64,000 nucleotides of DNA from Closterium sp. NIES-65 (taxonomy: Eukaryota > Streptophyta > Zygnematophyceae > Desmidiales > Closteriaceae): contig CANXME010002559.1 of assembly GCA_948144175.1 (NCBI GenBank), positions 1,364,001 to 1,428,000 of the forward strand. Direction: 5' to 3'. The position numbers and the translations under genes are program-made. This document shows, one piece after another, positions 10,495 to 21,100 of the stretch. The stretch's first letter is position 1, and each line of letters begins with the position of its first letter. The notes beneath the pieces were generated by a model. It saw only the letters and a program-made list of their open reading frames with translations. It was not told the DNA's origin and searched no databases.

Positions 10495-13400
10495 TGCTGT
10501 TGCTGCAGCTGCTCCTGCTGTTGTTGCTGCCGCTGTTGCTCGTGCTGTGGCTGATATTCCTGTGCTTCTACAGCAGGTGACAACAACGCAGGGATCTCAT
10601 CATCCCCCACAGCTATAGCCACAGCAGGGGCGTCACTCACGTTGCCCATAACCATACTCCTAGCCCCCCCTTCCTCGCCTCCTCTCCCTCCTCCTGCTGG
10701 CCCCGCTTTCCGAACCCCCATCCCAGTCCCCATCCCCATCCCTATCCCCAACCCAGCAGCACCGGACCGCAAACCATACAACCCATTCCCTGCCACTGCC
10801 CCTACCCCTACCCCACCCCCACCCCCTATCCCTCCCCCTACCCCTCCCCCTACCCCTGCCCCAGCCCTCTCCTGTAGAGCGCTCCCACTGCCCCCCTCTC
10901 CCCCACCCCCCCTTCCGCCCACGTTCAAGGTCAGAGCCCGCATTGTCCCCGTCGCCGTACCTGTCAACCCTCCCGATCCTCCCCCACCCTCTGTCCCCCC
11001 CGCTCCCCCTGTCCCTCCCCTGCCTCCGCCTCCTGTCACCCCTCCTCCACCTCTTCCTCCTCCACTTCCCCCCGCCCCTCCTCCACCCCCTCCGCCTGCT
11101 GCTGTCCCGCCTGATCCCCCCTCGCCCCCATGGGTTGGAAGCACCACGCTCATTGGCGTTGGGTCGTTCTCCCTCCCCCCCGTCTCCCCTCCCTGCTGCA
11201 TGTGCATGATCTCGTCCTCTTCTCCCCCTCTCCCTCCTCCTCGTCCGCCCATTTCACCATCCTTACCTGCAGCAGGGCTAAAACCGGCACCATTGTCAAT
11301 ACCTCTCTCTCCCTCACCATCCCCACCGCCATCCACATTCCCCCCACCTTGCCACAAACCAACCCCCCCTTGCACGTTCCCCTGACCTGCCCCCATGTGC
11401 CCCCGCCCCCCATGCACATTATTCCCCACGTTCCCGTTCCCCATGTTCCCACCTCCCATATCTGCATTTCCCATGTTCCCCATGTGGTTACCAGTGGGGT
11501 TACCAGTCGGGTTACCACCCCCACCACCCCCCTGCGCGCCTGGGCGGAGTTGGTGGTCCGGAGGGCCCCCCCCTGGGGAGGGGAGGGCAGGCTGGGTGGG
11601 GTCTTCAGCTGGAGCGGGGGGAGTCTTGGGGAGCTGGGGGGAGAGAGGGGGTAGATGGGAGGGGGGGAGGGGAAGAAGGAAGGCGGAAAGAGGAGCAGGC
11701 GAAAGAAAGGGGAAAAACAGGACAAGGAGGGGAAAGTGAGAAGGGGAGAGGAGTGAGGTAGGGCGGGATGGGGTTACCACCCCCACCCCCTCCTGCCCGC
11801 CTGGCTGGAGTAGATGGTCCGGAGGGGTTCCCCCTGGGGAGGGGAGGGCGGGCTGGGTGGGGTCCTCCGCCAGAGCAGGAGAAACCTTGGGGAGCGGGGG
11901 GGAGGGAGGTGGCAGGTGGTGAAAACGGGGCGGGGAGGGGAATAGGAGGTGAGAAGAGGAGCGAGGGGAAGGGCGGGCTGGGTAGCGCCTGGGGGGAGTA
12001 GGTGGTCCGGAGGGGTTCCCCCTGGGGAGGGGAGGGCGGGCTGGGTGGGGTCCTCCGCCAGAGCAGGGGGAGTCTTGGGGAGCCGGGGTAACGGGGAAAG
12101 AGAGGGTGAGGGGGAAGGGGCGGGAGTGGGAATGGGGGAAAACGGGAGGCAACAAACAAAAGGGAGGGGGGGTGAGGAAAGTTGCGGGCTGGGTAGATTC
12201 TTTCGCCAGAACCGGGGGGAGGAAGGGGGGTGGGGAGCGGGGGGGAGAGGGGACGAACGGGGAGGAGGGGGAACGAGGGAGGAGGGGGAACGAGGGAGGA
12301 GGGGGAACGGGGGAGGAGGGGGAACGGGGGAGGAGGGGTAGGCGGAAAGAGAAAGGGGAGGCGAGGGAAAACAGCTGGGAGTGGAGAGGGGTGAGGGAGG
12401 AGAAGGGCAGGGCGGGCTGGGTGGGGTCTTTGGTCCGAACAGGGGGAGTAAGTGGCCATCCCTGACAACCCTGCGTCATAAGAAACGTCTCACCTCCCAC
12501 GCTGCCCCATGAGCAGGTACCGCTCGTGTGCCTTCTTGCCGCCTATGTGCACGTCGAGGCCAGGTATATGCCTGTGAGTGCATCCCTCGCCTTACCTCCA
12601 CGCGCTGCCCCACCCACATCCCTTGCCCCCCACCATCCTTCCACCACATCACCCCTCGCCTTACCTCCACGCGTTGCCCCATGAGCAGGTATCGCTCGTG
12701 CGCCTTCTTGCCGCTATGTGCACATCCAGGCCAGGTGGGCCTGTGAGAGCACCCCACAGGTCAATTAGCCCCCACCACTCACCGCCTCTGATCCCTCTCC
12801 CACCCCCTGACAGCCCCTCACCTCCACGCGTTGCCCCATGAGCAGGTATCGCTCGTGTGCCTTCTTGCCGCCTGTGTGCACATCCAGGCCAGGTGGCATG
12901 TGTCTTGTGAGTGAAGCCCACAGACGGGTCAAGTCAAGGGTTAACCAGCCCCCACCCCTACCCTCGAGGGTCTCACCTCCACGCGCTGCCCCATGAGCAG
13001 GTACCGCTCGTGTGCCTTCTTGGTGCACTAAAGAGTGGATAGATTCCCAAACCCCTCAACATCCCCTCTGACCGCCGCAAACCGCTCTTCCATCCCTTGT
13101 CTCACCTCCACGCGTTGCCCCATGAGCAGGTATCGCTCGTGCGCCTTCTTGCCGCCTATGTGCACATCCAGGTCGCACTGCAGACAGAGAGACGTGCCGT
13201 CCACTGCACAGTAGAAGAAGGCTGTGGGAGAGGCGGGAGGGGTTAGTGATTGGGGGCAAGAGCGGGATGGGCAGCATGAGGGGTGTGGATGGGGAGGTTG
13301 GAGCGTCCCTATGTGCACTTCCAGGTCGCACTGCAGACAGAGCGACGTGCCGTCCACCGCACAGTAGAGAAACGCTGTGGGGGCAGGGGTAGGGGTTGGG

Positions 13401-15020
13401 GGAATGGGGTGGGGGAAGGGGGCGGGGAAAGGTAGTTTAAGAAAGGGGTGGGGAAAGGGGTTTGTGCGGATGGGTAGGGGGGGACGGGCTTCAGATCAGT
13501 GGCACAGCAACGTTCACAGATCTGTGCCATTTTTTTTTTCTTTCTTTCGTTCTTTCTTTCTTTCTAAGCGGGGTGTATGCATGCATAGTTCACTGTAAAT
13601 TTCTCGCAGATGTCACAGCGGGGGATGGGGATGGCATGGCGCGCGCCTCTGCCAGTTCTAGGCGCCTCTGCTGCATGCAATCAGAATGCCACGCCAGTCC
13701 AGACATAAGCCCTCCCGGGAACAACCACTCACCAAGCGCGTTCTCGCAGATGTCACAGCAGGGGATGGGGATGGCATGGCGCGTGCCTCTGCGAGCTCTC
13801 AGCACCCCTGCACGCTACTCTCCTCACCAGGCCATTTTTACGCCCTTCCACTCACCCCTCCAGCTCAATCCACTAGTACTCACCAGGCGCGTTTTCGCAG
13901 ATGTCAATTCTACTTTTGAGAAATCTGATTTTTTTTACTACTTTTGAGAATTCTCAAAAGAACAATTCTTTTGAAAATTCTCAAAAGTAAAATCCACTCA
14001 CCCCTCCCGCTCAACCCACCACTCACCAGGCGCGTTCTCGCAGATGTCACAGCGCGGGATGGCGCGCGCCTCTGCACGCTGTACTCACCAGTCCCGCTAT
14101 AAGCACGTTATTCAGCCCCCTTAAAAGCCCCCCTAGGGGCTTATAAGGCACTCACCAGGCGCGTTCTCGCAGATGTCACAGCGCGGGATGGCGCGCGCCT
14201 CTGCGAGTTCTAAGCGCACGTGGCGGCTGGCCAGCTTGTTGCACCCATGCACCTGATGGTGGGGCGGGGGGAGAGGGAGGGAGTGGGAGGGAGACGGACA
14301 ATTGCCCTGGCGTGCTCCAGGCGCACGTGGCGGCTGGCCAGCTTGTTGCACCCATGCACCTGATGGTGGGGCGGGGGGAGAGGGAGGGAGTGGGAGGGAG
14401 ACGGACAATTGCCCTGGCGTGCTCCAGGCGCACGTGGCGGCTGGCCAGCTTGTTGCACCCATGCACCTGATGGTGGGGCGGGGGAGAGGGAGGGAGTGGG
14501 AGGGAGACGGACAATTGCCCTGGCGTGCTCCAGGCGCACGTGGCGGCTGGCCAGCTTGTTGCACCCATGCACCTGATGGGGAGGGGAGAGAGTGAGGGAG
14601 TGGGAGGGAGACGGACAATTGCCCTGGCGTGCTCCAGGTGCACGTGGCGGCTAGCCAGCTTGTTGCACCCATGCACCTGATGGGGAGGGGAGAGAGGGAA
14701 GGGAGAAGAGGGTGGGAAGGGGAGGGAGAAGAGGGTGGGGAGGCAGGGTAGGAGGTTGGGCTATGCATATTGGTCAGAGGGGGGTGGGGGGGAGAGCAGA
14801 GGGGAGCAGGCATGGGAAGAAGAGCAGTAAAGAGCCAGTCAGCACTACACTAAGTTTTTGCAAACATAGTATAATGCTGTGCAATGCAGAGCAGCGAGTT
14901 ACGAGTAGCTAGTGACGCGGCTGTTACCTTGTTATCGCATGCCAGGCATAGCGCCGCCTCGTCTGCAGCACAGAACACCTTGGCGGGCGCCGCCTCGCAC
15001 ACGTCGCACAGGATGCGCAT
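10290..15020 (-). CDS. BBX: Double B-box zinc-finger protein, BBX18/BBX19 (DBB1) type
   Basis: A plant transcription cofactor with two N-terminal B-boxes; family members act in light and circadian signalling in the nucleus. Exon 1 (15020-14928) gives [17 protein letters not shown] and the first B-box half, ending CDNK. Exon 2 (14252-14156) gives [19 protein letters not shown] and [10 protein letters not shown]. Exon 3 (13221-13106) gives [17 protein letters not shown], then [19 protein letters not shown]. Phases 0, 1 and 0 join exactly, and all zinc ligands are present. The last exon, ending at 10290, has a long Gly-rich and polyQ region and then the conserved C-terminal [10 protein letters not shown] motif. 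Each internal exon is surrounded by partial copies, and the length and exon structure of the C-terminal part (10290 to about 12480) are uncertain. The gene is much larger than plant homologues of about 200 residues. Confidence 0.88.
10463..10545. repeat. Imperfect GCT/CAG trinucleotide repeat (polyQ)
   Basis: Encodes a glutamine tract of the BBX C-terminal exon on the minus strand, just before the MIDLN motif. Confidence 0.85.
11520..12470 (-). repeat. Tandem copies of a BBX C-terminal exon/intron segment
   Basis: A block encoding [20 protein letters not shown] on the minus strand recurs at about 11520-11620, 11765-11870 and 11985-12065, with weaker copies at about 12180-12215 and 12415-12445. 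Spacing is about 220-245 bp. The purine-rich spacers between copies are also related. Only one copy is likely to be the native exon. Confidence 0.75.
12487..13023 (-). repeat. Four partial copies of BBX exon 3 (3' half)
   Basis: Copies of the segment encoding [17 protein letters not shown] plus its splice donor lie at about 12487-12560, 12660-12730, 12817-12885 and 12963-13023, downstream of the complete exon 3. Two keep a GGCGGCAAGAAGG reading, one (12660-12730) has a 1-nt change that shifts the frame, and the copy nearest exon 3 is truncated after TKKAHERY. They lack the first part of the exon and its acceptor. Confidence 0.85.
13311..13375 (-). repeat. Upstream partial copy of BBX exon 3 (5' half)
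   Basis: Encodes [20 protein letters not shown] followed by HIG and then diverges. It includes the acceptor CCCACAG but lacks the GGKKAHERY half and the donor. Confidence 0.85.
13536..13566. repeat. TTTC microsatellite
   Basis: A short pyrimidine microsatellite of TTTC units within the BBX intron. Confidence 0.85.
13600..14075 (-). repeat. Copies of the 3' end of BBX exon 2
   Basis: The sequence encoding CDICENA with its donor (plus strand CACCAGGCGCGTTCTCGCAG) recurs at about 13603-13660, 13730-13795, 13881-13906 and 14025-14072. Upstream (minus-strand) context is partly shared. The complete exon is the copy at 14156-14252. Confidence 0.8.
13941..13987. repeat. Two adjacent CTTTTGAG/CTCAAAAG palindromes
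   Basis: CTTTTGAGAATTCTCAAAAG (13941-13960) is a perfect 20-bp palindrome; a second, near-perfect one follows at 13968-13987. They lie exactly between two copies of an exon-end duplication (13850-13906 and 13993-14050). Confidence 0.9.
14210..14690 (-). repeat. Five tandem copies (about 105 bp) of the start of BBX exon 2
   Basis: Copies encoding [14 protein letters not shown], each with the acceptor CATCAG, begin near 14215, 14322, 14429, 14535 and 14640. Only the first continues as [16 protein letters not shown]. The others change to EHARAIVR and run into intron-like sequence, so they look like truncated pseudo-exons. Confidence 0.92.
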
Positions 15021-18000
15021 AGCTGCTTGCCGCAGCTGCCCGGTGCTGCTGCCGCTGCTGCTGCCACTGCCACTGCCACTGTCACTGCCGCGCAAGTGGG
15101 TGTTCCAGCTACGTCCCCTCCCTCCTTTCGGTAGTTGCTGCGGGTGGTTGCTGCCCGTCCACTGCCGGAATCCCCTTGTATCTAGCGCTCTGGCAGAGGC
15201 GTGGCCGAGCCTGGAGGTGCAGGTTGGTAAGGCACCGCCTGCGGTGTAGGCTCGGTGTGGCACAGGGCGTTGGCCCTTCAACCGCGTTTGGTAATTTCGC
15301 GCTGAGCTCGAATCTGGTGGTTCAGCAGACTTCTGGGTCACCTCAGAAAGTTAGATAACCTCACGATGAGCTCGTTTCTGGTTTAGCAGGGACTGAAGGC
15401 TTGTCGAAGCCACAAGCCACAATATCTTCTTGACCGTTCGAAGTGAGTTTTAGTTAAAAGTGGGTGTTACTTGAAAGCAGAAGCGAGGTTTTCAGAAGCA
15501 AGTGTTTTTCTTCGAAGCAAGAAAGGGGAGTTACTGGAAGCGACCGTTACTGTAACGCGAGTCAATCATGCATGGTTGCGTGAGACATTTTCGAAGGCCG
15601 CTTCGGGAAAGAAACTCTACTTCGCGAAGGACGAGAGAACAAGGACCTCAACGACAGAACTAAAGGGGAAGGGCCATAGTGACTCGTGCGGCATTGTGAG
15701 CGCTAACGACATAGGCGGCTTATCAAGAAAGTCTGTTCCATAGAATCAGGACTCCTAGCGACCGAATCAGGACTCCCTCGGTTTTTGGACCCGACGGACC
15801 ATCGATATTTTTAACGAGTTGCTTGGTGACTTGTAAGGAGAAACTACTTGGAATGGCAGGTGATAGTACGCCGGCAATCACATGACAGCAGCAAGCGGGG
15901 GGTACTACGAGAAGCTGGAATTTCCTAGGCGTACTAAGCGGCAATGAATGTCGGCAACATATTACTGCGGCTCATGATGGTGACATTGCAACAGAAGAAT
16001 TCGCAGCTGGTCGTTCAAGAGCTTTCTTGTCGCATGTTTCGTCGCATTTGTCGCATGCCTGTGCGATGGTGATCGCAGCAGAAGGACGGTGCAGAATTTG
16101 TTATCTTGAAAAGAAATTAACGCGGAATTCGGATGTCGGGTTTCTTCCAGGCTGTCAAACCCAGCGCATGTTCGCATTGACGTGGCCTAAACCGCGTGAC
16201 CAGGGCATTAGGGGGCTGTGAGTGGAAATTCCTGGTTTATACAATCTTCTGGGTTGAAATCGGCCCCTGCATCAGCATTGCATAGTGGGTCACTTGCACT
16301 ACGTAGAATCCCACCGGGCGATGAGGAAGCAGGAGACTAGTGGTCCAGGAATATGCTGCCTTGAAAACGACGTGGATTCACGTGAACGCTGTGCTGTACA
16401 GGAACTGAGAGTGGGCAACTAAAAGAATTAATAAAGGATTGGCTAAAATTAAACAGCAATGAGAAGGTGACGCGCTGTAAATCTAAGAAGATCGTTCGGT
16501 ATGAGAAGGCTGTGGCTGAGCTCGAGTGTCCTGGATAGGATGCAGCTATGGCGGCTTCGTGATGGCTGAAATCAGTCCTGTGGTTGAGAGTCACCCTTGA
16601 GAGCTTCGGCATGGCACGGCAGCATCAGGGGGAAGAGCTCTCAAGGGTAAGTTTACCCTGTAATAGAAACAATTTACTGGGCTGACTCTTGTTTACCGAT
16701 GATATAAACTCTCCCACTTATGAGACTCAATGAGAGTTGACGGGTGCTGCACTCTTAGTTACGACTGCAGTTGTGTGCTTCTACAGTTTACGCTCTAGCT
16801 CACCACTGGGCGTTGAAATTTCCTCTGCCTTCAAAAGGCCCGAAGCGTCTTGCAAAGTGCAGCTGAGCCACAACCTTTGGCGCGAGCGAGGCCAATCTAG
16901 TTCTGAGGGTTGACATTGTGCCACGCTGGCTTCAAAGCAGCACCACATCTGACCCTCGTTTTCCGCAAAAGAGATTTTCGCCTGTCAAAAAGGAGGTCAG
17001 AAAAACAACCGCGGTATTTTCTTGACCCGAATATAGTCCTTAATAGCAAAACATGATTATGCAATGTTACATATTCTGGACTCACCCATAACTACTCTCG
17101 AACGCTGGAGTGGCTTAGAAAGATTCAGAAACATTTTGAAGTTTAATTAAATCAAATCTCTGTCCCCATTGCTGTATTGGATTATGTTTTCAGCTGTTAT
17201 AAATATACACTTGTAATCTCTTCTGAAAGGATATGATGGTAACAATGGCAAACCTATCATGTATAGCGGAATCTACTCCTTACCGTGTCAACGCAATCCG
17301 ATTGGCTGGGCTGGCTGGTTGACTGCCCTTCTTCCCTGTTCGTTCTTTTCGGAGATTTCGAGGAATACCGTCGAAAAGATGCATCAATAGCAGACCCTTG
17401 CTTGTTTGCATCGAGGCAACGAGCAAACTGGTAGGAACTACCTGTAAACTGACAAGATGGAATAATGAAATTCTGTTGCTCACAACCGTCCATCCTTCGG
17501 CAAAATCGGTGCTGTTGAGAAAGCTTTTTATTGACGCTTGACGCTGCCATTCTCACTTGTCTCCCTTTGAGCTTTCCTTTCTCTTGGATTTTTCCTGTCG
17601 TTCCTTCTGCTCTAGCCGACCAGGTGTACATACACCGCCGGTTGCGTGCATGACATCGAGAGTGTTCAGTCAGTTTCGTCGTGCGACCCGACCTGGTCGG
17701 TGATTTGCCACGCGGCGAAACAACCGCGTCTGTCCTTCCCTGATTGGCTCCTCAAGTGTCGAAACACACAGATTCGCAATGCTTACTGGAACGCATGTAT
17801 CAACCAATGCCGTGACAGTCCAAACATCCTCCATCACAGAGTCGATACCAGCCTCAACCTCTATCGCGACCTTGCCTCGCTTTTGGAGATACTCTTTCCT
17901 GGTTCTCCTTGATTCCTCCCGAGGCTGCAAGTTATCTGATGAGCGTATTGTTCAACACTCTTTTCATTCGCGTAGAATAAGGCTGTCTGTGCTTCTTCCT

Positions 18001-18123
18001 GCGTAGGCCAGGCCTTCGGTTTCTCAATATACGAAGGGTGCTTTCGGTTCCAGTGGAGGAATTCGTACATTTACAAGGATAAAACACCAGCACTACTTGA
18101 ATCTCGTTCTTCTTGCCGTCCCC
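15021..18123. other. Intergenic region between divergent genes
   Basis: It contains the 5' regions of the minus-strand BBX gene and the plus-strand EMB8/CAAX gene. A minus-strand ATG frame at 18070 (MYEFLHWNRKHPSYIEKPKA, about 69 aa), followed by another open stretch at 17930-17670 in a different frame, could be exons or remnants of an unrecognised gene. Homology cannot be judged from sequence alone. Nothing else is seen. Confidence 0.4.
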
Positions 18124-21100
18124 ATGACGCTACCTTCCTACGACCGGCCCCTTCGGGACATCGCTGCTCCTCCTAGGATCCGCTCCCGTGCAGTTTCGAG
18201 GAAAGTCCGTGCCCGACCTCACTCCTTAACGGGCTCGTTGCTAACCAGCGACCATCATTCGCCACCAGAGCTTCGCAGCAGCGTCTATGGAAAAACGCCA
18301 GGGAGGTACCAGGGAGTGGAAGTCACGACTGCTCAACACGGAGCCATTGGAACGCAGAGATTAGTGACTCTAACCGTGAGAGGCAGCTATGGGAGTGTTT
18401 CTGGCCTCTGCAAACCCAGACACGAAGATTCCGGTACCTGCTTTGGTCCCTCAAGCACTTCGTCTGCTCCACTGTTCAAGAGTGAAGTTGGTGAATCAGC
18501 TCACCATCCACTCGCCGGTTTTGCCACGTCAGCTGGCCGAGGGAGGCGGAGCAAATGGGCTCGTTTTTCGGTTTCTGTTCTACCTGCTGATTTCTCTGCT
18601 GGTGCTGGGAGCAGCAGTGACACGTGGCACGCCGTGATAGGAAGTGTTGAGGATTTAGCATTTAACGTCGCACCGGATGTTGCATTGACTGGGGCATTAG
18701 ATTCAATGGGTGACCTGCTGGTGGGAGCGGCTCTGGCTCTTTCAGGCTTTGTGATTGGTGCTGCTGTTCGTGATGTTGGCTCACTTGGTGTTGCTGCTGG
18801 CGCTGGTGCTGTCGCTGCTGCTGCTGCCGCGGGTGCTGCTGATGGTGATGACAATGATAACGGTGCTACTACTGCTACCTCTGCTGCTGCCTCTGCGTCT
18901 AGCGTTGGTCCTTGGAGATCAGATGCATCGGAGCAAGAGGAGGTTTGTGGAATAGAAGACGGAGGATGGGTGAACAGTGATTCGGAAACAGAATCAAGTC
19001 AAGGTTTGGGAATGGAAAGTGGTGCAGAGTTTTTCTTGCTGCCCGATTTTGACAAACGCGGCCTCCAGAAGTATTTTCTGGCTCGGTGCCCGTCTCTTCC
19101 CCCTGCTGCTGCACCAAACATGCTCTTCCAGAAACCGCCTGATTATGCTCCTGCTGTGAGTGCTGATGGAACCAGAAAGGCTAAAGTAGGGATCGGAAAG
19201 ACTGAGATCGGGATCGAATATACTAAGCTGCAAAGTCTCGGATTCCAACAGCAGATGCCACTTCTGGAGATTCACTCACCTCCATCTTGGGAGGGTTCTG
19301 ATGCACATAGAGAGGTAACCAATGGGAGCGAGATTCTTGGGCGGCAAGTGGACGGCGCAGCAACGCAGAGAGAGCTTTCGGGGCGGCAGCAGCTGGATGG
19401 AGCTGCAATCCAGAGGCGGCTATTTGGGCGGCACTGCATCTCCACGCCAGATGGCGGGACCTTATCCCTGGATTTTCTCAAGAACCTGCCCTCAGGTTTG
19501 TCACAGCCTATGGGATCACAACCTTCAAAGGGACATCAGGTGCAGCAGCAGCAGTTGGGGCTGAGGGAGCAGCTGAGGGCAGGTTCGGGCATGGTGGTGC
19601 TGGTGGTGGCAGGCACAGCAGCAGGCAGCGCGGACCCCTTCATTCAGCGCCTGGCGTGCAGCATTGCTGCCAGAGGCCACGTGCCCGTAGTTCTCAACCT
19701 CAGAGGATGTGGTAACAGCCCCGTTACCTCCCCACGGTGAGTGATTGTGGTGACTTTTGAGTCCATTCAAAAGGCACGGCAGCAGGCAGCGCGGACCCCT
19801 TCATTCAGCGCCTTGCGTGCAGCATTGCTGCCAGAGGCCATGTCCTCCCCGTGGTTCTCAACCTGCGAGGTTGCGGTGGCAGTCCCGTTACCTCCCCCCG
19901 GTGAGGTCGCTTGGGTGCGTGAGTGTGAGATTCTTCGGTGAGGCACTGCTGTTGGGCGTGAGGGAGAGGGGAGTCATCGGTGTGCTAAAGGCCATGTCAT
20001 TCCTGTTTCCTTGATCACCCCCCTGTGACTTCCCCCGTGACTCCCCCTGTGACTCCCCCTGTGACCCCCCCTGTGACTCCCCCTGTGACTCCCCCTGTGA
20101 CTCCCCCTGTGACTCCCCCTGTGACTCCCCCTGTGACTCCCCCGGTGACTCCCCCGTTGACTCCCCCAGTGACTCCCCCTGTGACTCCCCCTGTGACTCC
20201 CCCTGTGACTCCCCCTGTGACTCCCCCTGTGACTCCCCCAGTGACTCCCCCTGTGACTCCCCCTGTGACTCCCCCTGTGACTCCCCTTGTGACTCCCCTT
20301 GTCACTTTCCCTTATTTTGTTATCGCATTTACCATTCCCCTTGTCTCTCGTCGTGCTCCCTTCATCCCCTCCTGTCTACTTCCCTCCTTTCCCTTCTCCA
20401 TCCCCTTCACCCTCCCTCGTGTCTCCATACCTCCCCACCCGTCAGCTTCTTCTCACCAGCTGACAGCGCGGACGTGGCACTGACAGCCAATTTCCTCACA
20501 GCTTCCTACTCGGATTCCCTCCTAGTGGCCGTGGGAGTCGGCTTGGGGGGGCATGTGTTACTGAGGCACCTGGGGGAAGCAGGGAGGGGGGAGAAGGGGG
20601 AAGAACGGGGCCCGGGGGAAGCAGGGAGGGGGGAGAAACGGGGGCCGAAGAGGAGGAGGGGGAAGAGAAGGAGCGGAAAGGCAAGTGGGGAGCTGGTGGA
20701 TGGCTGGGGAGGGGCTGGGCCCGGGGGAGAGACTGGTGGTGGGGCTCAGGGGAGTTTTGGTGGTGGGTTGCTGAAGCAAGGTGGTGGGGTGTTGAAACAG
20801 GGCCGGAGAGGAGCCATGGGGCATAGGGGTATCGAAGCGGCTATTGTGGTTGACTCGCCCACCTGCTTGCACCACCACCACCGGGGCTGCTCCTCTTTTG
20901 AGTCGACTCAAAACCACCACCGGGGCTGCTCCTCTTTTGAGTCGACTCAAAACCACCACCGGGGCTGCTCCTCCAATCATCTCTGCCCTGACGAGGAGGA
21001 AGACGTTTCCAGGAAGATGGTCCAGGATTACCAGCATCTCCTGTGCACGCATGAGGTTGTGCTACTTGCCCTCAACACTCCCTTCCCACACACTCCCCAC

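Noticed and set aside
10642..11385. Long plus-strand proline-rich open frame opposite the BBX C-terminal exon
   Set aside because: It is the antisense of Gly-rich coding sequence. The minus strand carries the conserved MIDLN motif, and the plus frame is pure compositional Pro/Leu/Ser.
12485..14690. Cluster of several independent small B-box genes
   Set aside because: The fragments each encode only part of an exon, share flanking intron sequence and have periodic spacing. One set joins in phase into a single complete double B-box protein.
20015..20483. Collagen-like (GGVT)n / (TPPV)n proteins
   Set aside because: Both are translations of a 12-bp intronic minisatellite located between two well-supported exons.
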